From: Blautia sp. An249
GTDB lineage: Bacteria > Bacillota > Clostridia > Lachnospirales > Lachnospiraceae
DNA: 64,000 nt
Reading direction: 5' to 3'
NCBI RefSeq assembly: GCF_002159835.1
Contig: NZ_NFJL01000009.1
Span: forward strand, 1-64,000
Below the pieces are notes generated by a model. That model saw nothing but the letters and a program-made list of their open reading frames with translations, was not told the DNA's origin and did no database searches. Of the stretch, positions 6,568 to 16,720 are shown piece by piece. Positions within the stretch are counted from its first letter, which is position 1. Each line of letters starts with the position of its first letter. The position numbers and the translations under genes were made by a program.

Positions 6568-9216
6568 GTGGGTGAGAAAATTTTATTAATCGACGGTCAC
6601 AGTATTTTAAACCGGGCTTTTTACGGGCTTCCGGATTTGACCAATTCAGAAGGACGCCATACAGGGGCTGTCTATGGATTTTTGAATATCATTCTGAAAA
6701 TACTGGAGGAAGAACAGGCGCAGTATCTGGCGGTTGCTTTTGATCTTCATGCCCCTACTTTCCGCCACAAAATGTTTCAGGAGTATAAAGGAACCAGAAA
6801 GCCCATGCCGGAAGAACTGAGAGAACAGGTGCCTTTGATGAAAGAAGTGCTGCAGGCCATGGGAATCAAACAGATCTCCCTGGAGGGGTATGAGGCGGAC
6901 GATTTACTGGGAACGATAGCGAAACAAAGTGAAGGGGAGGGGATGGAAGTTACCATTTTATCCGGAGACAGAGATTTGCTGCAGCTTGCCAGCGAACATA
7001 TTTTAATCCGGATTCCCAAAACCTACAGAGGAAAGACAACTATTGAGGACTATCACACACAGGAAGTTCTGGAAAAATACCAGGTAACTCCCAGGCAGAT
7101 TATTGAGCTGAAGGCTTTAATGGGAGACAGTGCTGACAATATTCCTGGAATTCCGGGAGTGGGAGAAAAAACGGCCACGAAAATCATTGTGGAATACGGA
7201 AGCATCGAAAATGCCTATGCCCATGTGGATGAAATCAAGCCTAAAAAGGCTATGGAATCCCTGAAGAACAATTACGAAAAGGCAGTTTTAAGTAAAGAAC
7301 TGGCTACGATTTGTCTGGATTCCCCTGTGGGATTTTCCTATGAAGAGGCGAAAGTAGCGGATTTTTATACCCAGGAGGCCTATGAATTATTTAAACGTCT
7401 GGAATTTAAAAACCTGTTGGGAAGATTTGAAGGAAAAAAGGGAAAGACAGACGTCAGAGAAAAATTCTTTACCTGTATGGATCTGGAAGGGGCGGAATCT
7501 GTTTTTCAGAAAGCTGCGTCCAAAGAAACTGTGGGTATTCAGATTATCGGAAAGAAAACCCCGGTACAGGGGCAGGAAGTGTATGGAGTGGGTGTGGCCG
7601 TCTCCGAAGAAGAAATTTATTATCTGCCGGTGCAGGGATTTATCACTTCTGCCTATCTGGTATCCAAAGCAGAAGAACTGGCCGGAGTAACCCTTCTTTC
7701 CTGTATGGATGTAAAAGAGATGTTAAAGTATCTTTCCATAGAAGACAGTCGACAGGTATTTGACTGCGGAATCGGGGCCTATCTGCTGAATCCGCTGAAA
7801 TCTTCTTATACGTACGACGATCTGGCCCGGGAATACTTAAAAGAACTGTTTCCTGCCAGAGAAGAACTTCTGGGAAAACTTTCTTATGAAAAAGCACTTC
7901 TGGAAAAAGAGGAAGAGCTGGCGCAGATGGCCTGCTATATGGCTTATACAGCATTTTGCACCAGACCGGAAATTGAAAAGGAACTTGAGACGGCCGGTAT
8001 GCAAAGAGTGTTCCGGGAAATCGAAATGCCCCTGGTTTTTGCGCTGGATTCTATGGAGAAACTGGGAATCCGGGCAGAGGCTCAGGAACTGAAACGCTAT
8101 GGAGATAAACTGAAAATACGGATTGTGGAGCTGGAAAAGAAAATCTGGGAAGAGGCAGGGGAAGAATTCAATATCAATTCGCCCAAACAGCTGGGCGTGA
8201 TTTTATTTGAAAAGATGCAGCTTCCCGGAGGAAAAAAGACGAAGACCGGATACTCCACAGCGGCGGATGTACTGGAAAAACTTTCTGCGGATCATGAAAT
8301 TGTAAAAGACATTTTAGAATACAGACAGCTGACAAAATTAAAGTCCACATACGCGGACGGTCTGGGAAATGAAATCAGGGAAGACGGAAGGATTCATTCC
8401 ACATTTAATCAGACTATTACCGCTACAGGACGTATCAGCAGCACGGAACCGAATCTGCAGAATATTCCTGTGAGAATGGAACTGGGAAGGCTGATCCGCA
8501 AGGTTTTTGTACCAGAAGACGGATGGGTATTTCTGGATGCCGATTACTCTCAGATTGAACTGCGGGTTCTGGCTCACATGTCCAACGACGAGAAATTGAT
8601 ACAGGCCTACCGCCAGGCACAGGATATACACAGACTGACAGCTTCTCAGGTATTCCATACCCCCTTTGAAGAAGTAACTCCTCTTCAGAGAAGAAATGCG
8701 AAGGCGGTAAACTTCGGAATTGTCTATGGAATCAGTTCTTTCGGGCTTTCCCAGGATTTAAGTATCAGCAGGAAAGAAGCGGCCCAGTATATTGAAAAGT
8801 ATTTTGAAACCTATCCGAAAATTAAAGGATTCCTGGATGATTTGGTTGCCCAGGGAAAGGAAAAAGGATACGTGGAGACTTTGTTTGGCCGCAGACGGCC
8901 TATTCCGGAATTGAAATCCAGTAATTTCATGCAGCGTTCTTTCGGAGAACGGGTGGCCATGAATTCACCTATTCAGGGAACGGCAGCGGACATCATTAAG
9001 ATTGCCATGAACCGGGTCTGGCAGAGACTGAAAAAAGAAGGACTCAAATCCAGACTGCTTCTTCAGGTTCACGATGAACTTCTGATTGAAGCGCCGGTAA
9101 ATGAAGTGGAGCGGGTTTCCCGGATTCTGGAAGAGGAAATGAAAGGGGCTGCCCGTCTTCAGGTGGAACTGGAAGTGGATATGCAGGTGGGAAACAGTTG
9201 GTATGAAGCAAAATAA
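6568..9216 (+). CDS. polA: DNA polymerase I
   Basis: The 882-residue protein starts at GTG 6568 after a GGAGG site. Residues 1-290 form the 5'-3' flap nuclease domain (ILLIDGHS, YEADDLLGT, GDSADNIPG). The central domain resembles the 3'-5' exonuclease fold but lacks the acidic metal-binding residues (VGIQIIG in place of the usual FDTE-type motif), so proofreading is probably absent, as in Bacillus and Thermus enzymes. The polymerase domain has motif A (DADYSQIEL, Asp657), motif B (RRNAKAVNFGIVYG) and motif C (His835-Asp836-Glu837). It processes Okazaki fragments and fills repair gaps. coaE follows 18 bp later. Confidence 0.97.
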   Translation: MGEKILLIDGHSILNRAFYGLPDLTNSEGRHTGAVYGFLNIILKILEEEQAQYLAVAFDLHAPTFRHKMFQEYKGTRKPMPEELREQVPLMKEVLQAMGIKQISLEGYEADDLLGTIAKQSEGEGMEVTILSGDRDLLQLASEHILIRIPKTYRGKTTIEDYHTQEVLEKYQVTPRQIIELKALMGDSADNIPGIPGVGEKTATKIIVEYGSIENAYAHVDEIKPKKAMESLKNNYEKAVLSKELATICLDSPVGFSYEEAKVADFYTQEAYELFKRLEFKNLLGRFEGKKGKTDVREKFFTCMDLEGAESVFQKAASKETVGIQIIGKKTPVQGQEVYGVGVAVSEEEIYYLPVQGFITSAYLVSKAEELAGVTLLSCMDVKEMLKYLSIEDSRQVFDCGIGAYLLNPLKSSYTYDDLAREYLKELFPAREELLGKLSYEKALLEKEEELAQMACYMAYTAFCTRPEIEKELETAGMQRVFREIEMPLVFALDSMEKLGIRAEAQELKRYGDKLKIRIVELEKKIWEEAGEEFNINSPKQLGVILFEKMQLPGGKKTKTGYSTAADVLEKLSADHEIVKDILEYRQLTKLKSTYADGLGNEIREDGRIHSTFNQTITATGRISSTEPNLQNIPVRMELGRLIRKVFVPEDGWVFLDADYSQIELRVLAHMSNDEKLIQAYRQAQDIHRLTASQVFHTPFEEVTPLQRRNAKAVNFGIVYGISSFGLSQDLSISRKEAAQYIEKYFETYPKIKGFLDDLVAQGKEKGYVETLFGRRRPIPELKSSNFMQRSFGERVAMNSPIQGTAADIIKIAMNRVWQRLKKEGLKSRLLLQVHDELLIEAPVNEVERVSRILEEEMKGAARLQVELEVDMQVGNSWYEAK

Positions 9217-9234
9217 GAGACAAAGAGGGAAACA

Positions 9235-9834
9235 ATGAGAACCATAGGAATTACGGGAGGAGTAGGAGCAGGAAAGAGTACGGTGCTGTCTTATCTGAAG
9301 AACCGGTTTCAGGCAGATGTGCTGGAGGCAGATAAAATCGGACACCTGCTGCTGGAACCGGAGGGCGCCTGTTATCAGCCGGTGGTCAGGCTTCTGGGGA
9401 GGCAGATCCTGGGAGAACAGGAAAAAATTGACCGAAAAAAAGTGGCGGCCCTGGTATTTTCCTCGCCGGATCTTTTAAAGCAGTTAAATGGAATTATTCA
9501 TCCTGCGGTTAGGAAATACATTCTTCAGGAGAAATCCAGGAAAGAAAAAGAGGGCAAAAAATTTCTGTTTATAGAAGCAGCGTTATTTTTTGAAGATCAT
9601 TATGATGCATTTTGTGACGAGGTGTGGTATATTTATGCAGATGAGGCTGTCAGAAAGAAAAGATTAAAGGACAGCCGCCAGTATTCTGAGGAGCGGATTC
9701 AGCAGACGATGGATCGGCAGCTTTCAGAAGAAGAATTCAAAGCGCGATGTGATTATCAGATTGAAAATAACGGGGAAATAGAGAAAACCTGCCGTCAGAT
9801 CGCAGAAAGGGTCAGAGAGTATGAGAATATGTAG
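9235..9834 (+). CDS. coaE: Dephospho-CoA kinase
   Basis: The 199-residue protein phosphorylates dephospho-CoA, the last step of coenzyme A synthesis. It has a P-loop GGVGAGKS at residues 8-15 and the phrase EADKIGH that holds the substrate-binding Asp. Length fits the family. It follows polA closely, a gene pairing widespread in Firmicutes, and overlaps the next gene by 14 bp, so translation is likely coupled. Confidence 0.95.
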   Translation: MRTIGITGGVGAGKSTVLSYLKNRFQADVLEADKIGHLLLEPEGACYQPVVRLLGRQILGEQEKIDRKKVAALVFSSPDLLKQLNGIIHPAVRKYILQEKSRKEKEGKKFLFIEAALFFEDHYDAFCDEVWYIYADEAVRKKRLKDSRQYSEERIQQTMDRQLSEEEFKARCDYQIENNGEIEKTCRQIAERVREYENM

Positions 9835-10618
9835 CATTGCCAGCGGCAGCAGCGGCAATTGTATTTATGTGGGAACGGAAAGTACCCATGTACTGGTGGA
9901 TGTGGGAATCAGCGGAAAGAAAGTGGAAGAGGGCTTAAATGCCATAGATATGACTTCGAGAGATATGGACGGGATTTTAATTACCCATGAACATTCCGAT
10001 CATATGAAAGGACTGGGTGTGCTGGCCAGAAAGTACGGACTTCCCATTTATGCCACCAGAGGAACCATAGAAGCGATCTGCCGGATGTCCAGCGTTGGAA
10101 AGCTTCCGGAGGGGATTTTCCGTGAGATTCAGGAGGATATTCCCTTTCAGATTAAAGATATGGTGATTAAACCCTTCCAGATTCCCCATGATGCGGCACA
10201 GCCGGTGGGATACCGGCTGGAACATGAGAACAAATCCATAGGAATTGCCACGGATTTGGGAAAATACGATGAGTACATAGTAGGAAAACTACAGAATCTG
10301 GATGCATTGCTTCTGGAAGCCAATCACGACATTCGGATGCTTCAGGTGGGCAGCTATCCCTATTACCTGAAACAGAGAATTTTAGGGGATAAGGGGCATT
10401 TATCCAATGAAAATGCAGGAAGACTGCTGTGCAGGCTGCTCCATGACCATTTAAAAGCTGTGCTTTTAGGGCATTTAAGTAAAGAGAACAATTATGAAGA
10501 GCTGGCTTACGAGACCGTATGTCAGGAAGTAACGCTGGGAGATAATCCCTATCAGTCAAAAGATTTTAAAATTCAGGTAGCAAAGAGAAACTGTGTTTCT
10601 GACTTAGTTACCGTATAG
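9821..10618 (+). CDS. walJ: Metallo-beta-lactamase fold hydrolase, YycJ/WalJ family
   Basis: The 265-residue cytoplasmic protein opens with CSIASGSSGN and has the di-metal motif THEHSDH (His56, His58, Asp60, His61). These features match the YycJ/WalJ family, which in Bacillus is tied to the walRK regulon and has nuclease-type activity. Here it is not beside a walRK operon but between coaE and the ACT-domain gene, overlapping coaE by 14 bp. The family call is firm; the cellular role is less so. Confidence 0.85.
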   Translation: MRICSIASGSSGNCIYVGTESTHVLVDVGISGKKVEEGLNAIDMTSRDMDGILITHEHSDHMKGLGVLARKYGLPIYATRGTIEAICRMSSVGKLPEGIFREIQEDIPFQIKDMVIKPFQIPHDAAQPVGYRLEHENKSIGIATDLGKYDEYIVGKLQNLDALLLEANHDIRMLQVGSYPYYLKQRILGDKGHLSNENAGRLLCRLLHDHLKAVLLGHLSKENNYEELAYETVCQEVTLGDNPYQSKDFKIQVAKRNCVSDLVTV

Positions 10619-10633
10619 GAGGAGAATATTATT

Positions 10634-10906
10634 ATGAAAAAAACTATTATTACTGTAGTAGGAAACGACACTGTGGGGATTATTGCAAAAGTCTGCACGT
10701 ATCTGGCAGGAAACAACATCAATGTGCTGGATATTTCCCAGACCATTGTACAGGGATATTTTAATATGATGATGGTTGTAGACACCAATCAGTCTGTGAA
10801 AGAATTTGGAGATATGGTAAGGGATCTGGAAACACTGGGAGAGGAAATCGGAGTTGTTATCCGCTGCCAGCATGAAGACATTTTCAACAAAATGCACCGT
10901 ATTTAA
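10634..10906 (+). CDS. ACT domain regulatory protein (UPF0237)
   Basis: The 90-residue protein is a single ACT domain: a first strand [13 protein letters not shown], helix, and a second beta-alpha-beta half. ACT domains bind amino acids or similar small ligands. The start ATG 10634 has GGAGGAG eight bases upstream. It is nearly always paired with the PFL-like gene that follows 17 bp later, so the two probably act together. The ligand is unknown. Confidence 0.88.
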   Translation: MKKTIITVVGNDTVGIIAKVCTYLAGNNINVLDISQTIVQGYFNMMMVVDTNQSVKEFGDMVRDLETLGEEIGVVIRCQHEDIFNKMHRI

Positions 10907-10923
10907 ACCGAAGGGAGACACAG

Positions 10924-12288
10924 ATGATTAACATATTTGAAGTAAATGAAACCAATAAAATGATCGAGCAGGAAAACCTGGACGTGCGTACCATTACTAT
11001 GGGAATCAGCCTGCTGGACTGCATTGATGCCGATCTGGAGGAAGTGAATCGGAAAGTCTATGAAAAGATTACGAAAAAGGCGCAGAATCTGGTGGAAGTG
11101 GGGAACCAGATCGAAAGAGAATACGGAATTCCCATTGTCAACAAACGGATTTCTGTAACTCCCATCAGTCTTATCGGGGGAGCCGCCTGCAAAAGCCCGG
11201 AGGATTTTGTAACTCTGGCACAGACCTTAGACAGGGCAGCCCATGAGGTGGGCGTGAACTTTATCGGAGGGTATTCCGCGCTGGTATCCAAAGGAATGAC
11301 GCCGGCGGATGAAAATCTGATTCGTTCTATTCCGGAGGCCCTGGCCTGCACAGAACGTGTCTGCAGTTCTGTGAACGTAGGTTCCACGAAAACGGGGATT
11401 AACATGGATGCAGTAAAGCTGATGGGAGAGATGGTTCTGGAGACAGCCAGAAAGACAGAAAGCCAGGATTCCCTGGGATGTGCCAAACTGGTGGTATTCT
11501 GCAATGCGCCGGATGACAATCCTTTTATGGCAGGAGCTTTTCACGGGGTAACGGAGGCAGATACCATTATCAATGTGGGAGTCAGCGGCCCGGGAGTGGT
11601 AAAAACGGCTCTGGAAAAAGTAAGAGGAAAAGATTTCGAAACCTTATGTGAAATGATTAAACGGACAGCCTTTAAGGTAACGCGTGTGGGACAGCTGGTG
11701 GCTCAGGAGGCCTCCAGACGTCTGGGGGTTCCCTTTGGTATTATCGATTTGTCCCTTGCCCCCACACCGGCTATGGGAGACAGTGTGGCTGAGATTCTCG
11801 AAGAGATTGGACTGGAGCGGGCCGGCGCCCCCGGAACAACAGCAGCTTTGGCTCTTTTGAACGACCAGGTGAAAAAGGGCGGCGTTATGGCGTCCACTGC
11901 CGTGGGCGGTTTAAGCGGAGCATTTATTCCTGTCAGCGAGGATCAGGGAATGATTGATGCGGTTAATGCAGGCGCTCTGAATCTGGAAAAACTGGAAGCC
12001 ATGACTTGTGTCTGCTCTGTGGGTCTGGATATGATTGCAATTCCCGGAGATACAAGTGCAAGTACCATTTCCGGAATCATTGCAGACGAGGCAGCGCTGG
12101 GAATGGTGAATCAGAAGACTACAGCCGTACGTCTCATCCCTGTTATCGGAAAAGATGTGGGCGAGACCGTAGAATTCGGAGGACTTTTGGGCTATGCGCC
12201 GATTATGCCGGTGAATTCCTTCTCCTGTGAGAGATTTGTGGCAAGAGGCGGAAGAATTCCGGCTCCCATCCATAGTTTTAAAAACTAA
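10924..12288 (+). CDS. PFL-family protein (UPF0210/DUF711)
   Basis: The 454-residue protein matches UPF0210, a family distantly related in fold to pyruvate formate-lyase. It has glycine-rich segments such as [10 protein letters not shown] and GVSGPGVV and the conserved ending [17 protein letters not shown]. No activity has been assigned to the family. It is cotranscribed with the ACT-domain gene upstream, and a strong terminator follows, so the two-gene unit ends here. Confidence 0.9.
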   Translation: MINIFEVNETNKMIEQENLDVRTITMGISLLDCIDADLEEVNRKVYEKITKKAQNLVEVGNQIEREYGIPIVNKRISVTPISLIGGAACKSPEDFVTLAQTLDRAAHEVGVNFIGGYSALVSKGMTPADENLIRSIPEALACTERVCSSVNVGSTKTGINMDAVKLMGEMVLETARKTESQDSLGCAKLVVFCNAPDDNPFMAGAFHGVTEADTIINVGVSGPGVVKTALEKVRGKDFETLCEMIKRTAFKVTRVGQLVAQEASRRLGVPFGIIDLSLAPTPAMGDSVAEILEEIGLERAGAPGTTAALALLNDQVKKGGVMASTAVGGLSGAFIPVSEDQGMIDAVNAGALNLEKLEAMTCVCSVGLDMIAIPGDTSASTISGIIADEAALGMVNQKTTAVRLIPVIGKDVGETVEFGGLLGYAPIMPVNSFSCERFVARGGRIPAPIHSFKN

Positions 12289-12291
12289 TAG

Positions 12292-12344
12292 AAAAATGTC
12301 GTTTTCCAATGTGAACAAGAAGCATTGGAAAACGACATTTTTTA
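12292..12344. terminator. Strong bidirectional terminator between convergent genes
   Basis: AAAATGTCGTTTTCCAATG pairs perfectly with its complement at 12323-12341 around an 11-base loop, with T-runs on both sides. It serves the PFL gene and the minus-strand tmcAL gene. Confidence 0.9.
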
Positions 12345-12347
12345 TTC

Positions 12348-13577
12348 TTATTCCTGAATTATAATCGGCTTCTGATATTCGTGGATGAAAGGAAGTCCGC
12401 TTTTCTGGCTGGAGACGGCCTGATAAAAATTGGAGGCAAAGACATCCTGAGCCAGAAGTTTCTGTCCGGAGGGGGATAGAATCTCCCGGGCATTGGCCAG
12501 TTTGGTAAGCAGAGGGAGACTGCCTTCCTTTTTTATCCGGTGAAGCAGCTCTGCCGACTCTTTGCGAAAGCCCAGGACTCTGGCGTAAGAAACCGGATAA
12601 ATTTCCTTTAAGTTTAACAGAACATGCAGGAGAGAGCGCTGAATCCGGGTATAGGTAACCTCCTTTGTTTTTAAAAGCCGGCAAAACTGAGAAAAGGACT
12701 GAAACTGGTTCCGGTTTCTTATAATTCTGCGGCTTAATTCTTCTGAGAGATCCAGATATTCTGTTAAAGATAATAGGGATTCCCTTAAAAGCTGCGTCTG
12801 TAACAACAGAGAATAATCGTCTTCCAGAATGTTTCTGCGCTCTTTGACGGCCTTTTGCAAAAGCCGGGCGGCAGTCCGGGGCATCTGGCTATACAGCCCG
12901 TTTAAATCCGAATGGGCAGAAAGATAGCTGCGGATGGCAGAGGCAGAGGGGTAGCTGTCAGGATCTGAAAAAGACTGCTCATGATACCCGGATCCTACCC
13001 GGAGAATAGGCCAGGGTTTTATGGGACTGTGCAGTTTGTCAAGTACCCGGCAGTATTCCACCCCTAACAGATTGTTAGGGGAACGAAGCAAAGCCGCTTC
13101 CTCTGAATCAGCCTGATTCGGATGCAGACAGGCAGTAAGAGCCCCGGCTCTGGCAGCAGGGTAAGGCAGCCCTTTTTTTAAAGAGGCTTTTAATGCCTGC
13201 CGGTAAGAAGGGGGTTCCTGATTTAAGAGGGAGGCGGTCTTAATAAACAGCTCCTGTCGGGGAGTCTCACATCCGAAACATAAGTGGGTTACCACCCCAA
13301 GGCCATGGAGGAGAGAAACGGCTCCTTCGGCAAAGTATTCGGCGCTTGAGCAGGAGTAGGAAACCGGAAGTTCCAGAACCAGATCGGCGCCGCAGCAAAG
13401 AGCCATCTGTGTTCTGGAAAATTTGTCAAGAAGAGCAGGGGTTCCTCTCTGTACGTGATCCCCGCTTAAGACAACAATCAAAAAGTCAGGATTCAGGGCC
13501 TGCCGAACGGTTTTCATCTGATATTCATGTCCATTGTGGAAAGGATTATATTCTGCGATTATACCAGTAACTTTCAT
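12348..13577 (-). CDS. tmcAL: tRNA(Met) cytidine acetate ligase
   Basis: The 409-residue protein begins MKVTGIIAEYNPF with HNGH at residues 14-17, the nucleotidyltransferase signature of the TmcAL (YlbM) family. In Bacillus this enzyme activates acetate with ATP and acetylates the wobble cytidine of elongator tRNA-Met. The start has a GAGGTGC site. It is transcribed alone and diverges from pta. Its use of free acetate makes the neighbourhood with pta-ackA, which produce acetate, notable but possibly accidental. Confidence 0.9.
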   Translation of the reverse strand: MKVTGIIAEYNPFHNGHEYQMKTVRQALNPDFLIVVLSGDHVQRGTPALLDKFSRTQMALCCGADLVLELPVSYSCSSAEYFAEGAVSLLHGLGVVTHLCFGCETPRQELFIKTASLLNQEPPSYRQALKASLKKGLPYPAARAGALTACLHPNQADSEEAALLRSPNNLLGVEYCRVLDKLHSPIKPWPILRVGSGYHEQSFSDPDSYPSASAIRSYLSAHSDLNGLYSQMPRTAARLLQKAVKERRNILEDDYSLLLQTQLLRESLLSLTEYLDLSEELSRRIIRNRNQFQSFSQFCRLLKTKEVTYTRIQRSLLHVLLNLKEIYPVSYARVLGFRKESAELLHRIKKEGSLPLLTKLANAREILSPSGQKLLAQDVFASNFYQAVSSQKSGLPFIHEYQKPIIIQE

Positions 13578-13615
13578 AGAAATTGCACCTCAAAAAATAC
13601 ATGACAGTTTCCAGT

Positions 13616-13644
13616 ATTCTACCATTGAAATGCTTGAAATACAA
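13616..13644 (-). promoter_or_regulatory. Probable promoter of tmcAL
   Basis: On the minus strand TTGTAT (13644-13639) and TAGAAT (13621-13616) are 17 bases apart. Its minus 35 overlaps that of the divergent pta promoter. Confidence 0.45.
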
Positions 13645-13662
13645 GGGGCCAGGAGTTATAAT
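13634..13662 (+). promoter_or_regulatory. Promoter of pta-ackA
   Basis: TTGAAA (13634-13639) and a perfect TATAAT (13657-13662) are 17 bases apart, about 40 bp before pta. Confidence 0.8.
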
Positions 13663-13700
13663 AAAAACAGCGAGTAAAATACGAAAGGAGCCATTTAATC

Positions 13701-14696
13701 ATGGGATTTATTGATGTAATCAAGGAAAAAGCCAGAGCGAACAAGAAAACCATTGTTCTTCCGGAGAGCGAAGACAGAAGAACTCTGGAGGCAACTGCTC
13801 AGATACTGAAAGAAGGACTTGCAAATATTGTTTTAATTGGAAATGAAGAGCAGATCAGGAAAGATGCAGAAGGGCTTGATATTACGGGAGCAGTAATCGT
13901 AGATCCGGCAACTTCCGATAAAACACAGTCCTATATTGACAAATTAGTGGAATTAAGACAGAAAAAGGGAATGACTCAGGAACAGGCAAAAGACATTATG
14001 CTGAATCAGAGAACCTACTACGGCGTAATGATGGTTAAGATGGGAGATGCAGACGGAATGGTTTCCGGTGCATGTCATTCAACCGCCGACACCTTAAGAC
14101 CAAGTCTTCAGATTCTGAAGACAAAACCAGGCACGAAACTGGTTTCCGCATTTTTCTTAATGGAAGTGCCGAATTGTGAATACGGGGAAAACGGTACGTT
14201 CGTATTTGGCGACTGCGGATTAAATCAGAATCCGACTTCCGAAGAGCTGGCAGCAATTGCAGTATCTTCTGCAGAAAGCTTCAAAATGCTGGTAGGAAAA
14301 GAACCGAAAGTGGCAATGCTGTCTCATTCTTCTAAAGGAAGCGCAAAACATGATGATGTTACAAAAGTTGTAGAAGCAGTGAAAGCAGCAAAAGAGATGG
14401 CTCCGGAGCTGCAGTTAGACGGAGAACTGCAGCTTGATGCAGCAATCGTTCCTTCTGTAGGTGCTTCCAAGGCTCCTGAAAGCACAGTTGCAGGACAGGC
14501 AAATGTTTTGATCTTCCCGGATCTGGATGCAGGAAATATCGGTTACAAACTGGTACAGAGACTGGCAAAAGCAGAAGCATACGGTCCGATGACCCAGGGA
14601 ATTGCAGCCCCGGTTAACGACTTATCCAGAGGATGCTCTGCCAGCGATATTGTAGGCGTAGTGGCAATCACAGCAGTACAGTGCCAGAATCAGTAA
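13701..14696 (+). CDS. pta: Phosphate acetyltransferase
   Basis: The 331-residue enzyme interconverts acetyl-CoA and acetyl phosphate. It begins MGFIDVIKEKA and has the family phrases IVLPESEDRRTLEA and GLNQNPTSEELA; the length is that of the short Firmicute form without the N-terminal DRTGG regulatory part. AAAGGAG precedes ATG 13701. ackA follows 26 bp downstream from the same promoter, so the pair makes ATP by substrate-level phosphorylation and releases acetate. Confidence 0.96.
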   Translation: MGFIDVIKEKARANKKTIVLPESEDRRTLEATAQILKEGLANIVLIGNEEQIRKDAEGLDITGAVIVDPATSDKTQSYIDKLVELRQKKGMTQEQAKDIMLNQRTYYGVMMVKMGDADGMVSGACHSTADTLRPSLQILKTKPGTKLVSAFFLMEVPNCEYGENGTFVFGDCGLNQNPTSEELAAIAVSSAESFKMLVGKEPKVAMLSHSSKGSAKHDDVTKVVEAVKAAKEMAPELQLDGELQLDAAIVPSVGASKAPESTVAGQANVLIFPDLDAGNIGYKLVQRLAKAEAYGPMTQGIAAPVNDLSRGCSASDIVGVVAITAVQCQNQ

Positions 14697-14722
14697 AAAA
14701 CGAAGTTAAAGGAGAAACAAGA

Positions 14723-15913
14723 ATGAAAATATTAGTTATTAACTGCGGAAGTTCCTCTTTAAAATATCAGTTAATTGATATGGAAAACGAAAATGTATTA
14801 GCAAAAGGCCTTTGTGAAAGAATCGGTATTGCAGGCTCCAAGCTGACCCATAAGCCGGCCGGAAAAGGAGAATTTGTAATCGAGAAGGAAATGCCGGATC
14901 ATAAAGTGGCTGTACAGCTGGTTCTGGATGCTTTACAGGATGCAGAACACGGCGTGATTGCCAGCAAGGATGATATTTCTGCTATCGGTCACCGCGTACT
15001 TCATGCAGGTACCGTATACAGTGATTCCATCGTTGTAAATGAGGATGTGAAGAGAGTTATCCGGGAATGTTTCCCTCTCGGACCGTTACATAATCCGGCA
15101 AACCTGATTGGTATCGAAGCATGTGAACATGCAATGCCGGGCAAACCAAACGTAGCTGTATTCGATACGGCTTTCGGTATGTCCATGCCGGAAAAAGCAT
15201 GTATGTATGCAATTCCTCATGAATATTATGAGAAATACGGCATCCGCAGATACGGTTTCCACGGAACCAGCCATAAATTCGTATCCGGAGAAGCTATCAA
15301 ATTTGCAGGACTGGATCCGGAAACAGCAAAGGTAATCGTTTGTCATCTTGGAAACGGTGCAAGTATTTCCGCTTCCATCGGCGGCAAATGTGTGGACACC
15401 AGCATGGGTCTGACCCCTCTGGAAGGTCTGATTATGGGTACCCGAAGCGGTGACGTGGATCCGGCTGTTGTTCAGTTCATCTGCAACCATGAAAATATCA
15501 GCGTTGACGAAATGCTGGATATTTTAAATAAAAAATCCGGTATTCTGGGTATGACCGGCATCTCCAGCGATTTCCGTGATGTTGAAAAGGCGAAAGAAGA
15601 AGGCAATCATCTGGCAGAAGTGGCTCTGGATGCATTCCGCTACCGTGTCATCAAATATGTAGGCGCTTATATTGCAGCTATGAATGGTGTAGATGCCATT
15701 GCATTTACAGCAGGTGTAGGAGAAAACGACGCGGATACCAGAAAAGAAGTCTGCGACAGCCTTACCTATGCAGGGGTTAAGATTGACGAAGAAGCAAACA
15801 ACGTAAGAGGAAAAGCTACCATGATTTCCGCACCGGATTCCAAAGTAAAGGTTATGTTAATGCCTACCAACGAAGAGCTTGCAATTGCAAGAGAAACTTT
15901 GGCTCTGGTTTAA
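14723..15913 (+). CDS. ackA: Acetate kinase
   Basis: The 396-residue enzyme turns acetyl phosphate and ADP into acetate and ATP. Start ATG 14723 follows AAAGGAG, which is better placed than an upstream in-frame codon. Family motifs are NCGSSSLKYQ near the start, FHGTSHKFVS with the catalytic-region His, GNGASISA in the nucleotide site, and the conserved end phrase TNEELAIARET. It forms an operon with pta. Codon use looks optimised, as expected for a highly expressed fermentation gene. Confidence 0.97.
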   Translation: MKILVINCGSSSLKYQLIDMENENVLAKGLCERIGIAGSKLTHKPAGKGEFVIEKEMPDHKVAVQLVLDALQDAEHGVIASKDDISAIGHRVLHAGTVYSDSIVVNEDVKRVIRECFPLGPLHNPANLIGIEACEHAMPGKPNVAVFDTAFGMSMPEKACMYAIPHEYYEKYGIRRYGFHGTSHKFVSGEAIKFAGLDPETAKVIVCHLGNGASISASIGGKCVDTSMGLTPLEGLIMGTRSGDVDPAVVQFICNHENISVDEMLDILNKKSGILGMTGISSDFRDVEKAKEEGNHLAEVALDAFRYRVIKYVGAYIAAMNGVDAIAFTAGVGENDADTRKEVCDSLTYAGVKIDEEANNVRGKATMISAPDSKVKVMLMPTNEELAIARETLALV

Positions 15914-15933
15914 AGAAGACGGAAAATTAACCG

Positions 15934-15962
15934 TTGACAAAACTGCGGGGAGTCGGTATAAT
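15934..15962 (+). promoter_or_regulatory. Promoter of yceD-rpmF
   Basis: Perfect TTGACA (15934-15939) and perfect TATAAT (15957-15962) with a 17-base spacer, the strongest promoter match in the window. Confidence 0.9.
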
Positions 15963-15990
15963 TCATTAGGTGTGATTAGGAGACTTGTTT

Positions 15991-16518
15991 ATGCTAGTTC
16001 ATTTGTCAGATATCGTATCCCAGACTGGGAAGACTGAGAACATGGAGGTTCCTGTAACTGTCGATGTGATAAAGTCTGAATTGGGAAGTTTTAAGATTGC
16101 GGAAAAATCTCCTCTGCATTTGCAGATTATAAATACCGGTAACAAGGTTCTGGAATTAACCTGTGATGTGAAACTGGTAATTCCAATGCCCTGTGACAGG
16201 TGTCTGAAGGAGGTTCCGGTTGACTTTGATTTGCATTTTCAGAGCAAACTGGATATGAAGCAATCCAGGGAAGATAGGATAAAGGACTTAGATGAGAGTG
16301 ACTATATCACAGGATTGGACCTGGATACGGATTTATTGATCTGTAATGAGGTGCTGATTAACTGGCCTTTGAAGGTTCTGTGTAAAGAAGACTGCAAAGG
16401 AATCTGCAGCCGGTGCGGCCAGAATTTAAATGAGGGTACCTGTCAGTGTGACAGAACCAGTCTGGATCCGCGGATGGCGGCAATCAGTGATATATTTAGC
16501 AAATTTAAGGAGGTGTAA
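15991..16518 (+). CDS. YceD-family protein (DUF177)
   Basis: The start chosen is ATG 15991, eight bases after TAGGAG; an in-frame TTG at 15985 is less likely. The 175-residue protein has paired cysteines in MPCDRCLKEV and a C-terminal cluster of five cysteines (CKEDCKGICSRCG and CQC), which look like zinc sites. DUF177 proteins are encoded before rpmF in most bacteria and have been linked to 23S rRNA accumulation. Here rpmF follows 3 bp later under the same very strong promoter. Confidence 0.88.
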   Translation: MLVHLSDIVSQTGKTENMEVPVTVDVIKSELGSFKIAEKSPLHLQIINTGNKVLELTCDVKLVIPMPCDRCLKEVPVDFDLHFQSKLDMKQSREDRIKDLDESDYITGLDLDTDLLICNEVLINWPLKVLCKEDCKGICSRCGQNLNEGTCQCDRTSLDPRMAAISDIFSKFKEV

Positions 16519-16521
16519 CCG

Positions 16522-16704
16522 ATGTCCATCTGTCCAAAAAATAAAACTTCTAAAGCAAGAAGAGATAAGAGAAGAGCAACATGGAAAATGAGTGCTCCAA
16601 ACTTGGTGAAATGCAGCAAATGCGGTGCTTTAATGATGCCTCATAGAGTATGTAAAGCTTGTGGAAGCTATAACAAGAAGGAAATTATTAAAGTAGAAGA
16701 CTAA
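16522..16704 (+). CDS. rpmF: 50S ribosomal protein L32
   Basis: The 60-residue basic protein begins MSICPKNKTSKARRDKRR and has a four-cysteine zinc ribbon (CSKCG and CKACG). It is a component of the large ribosomal subunit. AAGGAGG overlaps the end of yceD, so translation is coupled. The zinc-ribbon form suggests that a zinc-free paralogue could exist elsewhere. Confidence 0.97.
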   Translation: MSICPKNKTSKARRDKRRATWKMSAPNLVKCSKCGALMMPHRVCKACGSYNKKEIIKVED

Positions 16705-16720
16705 GACTGGAAAAGAGTGT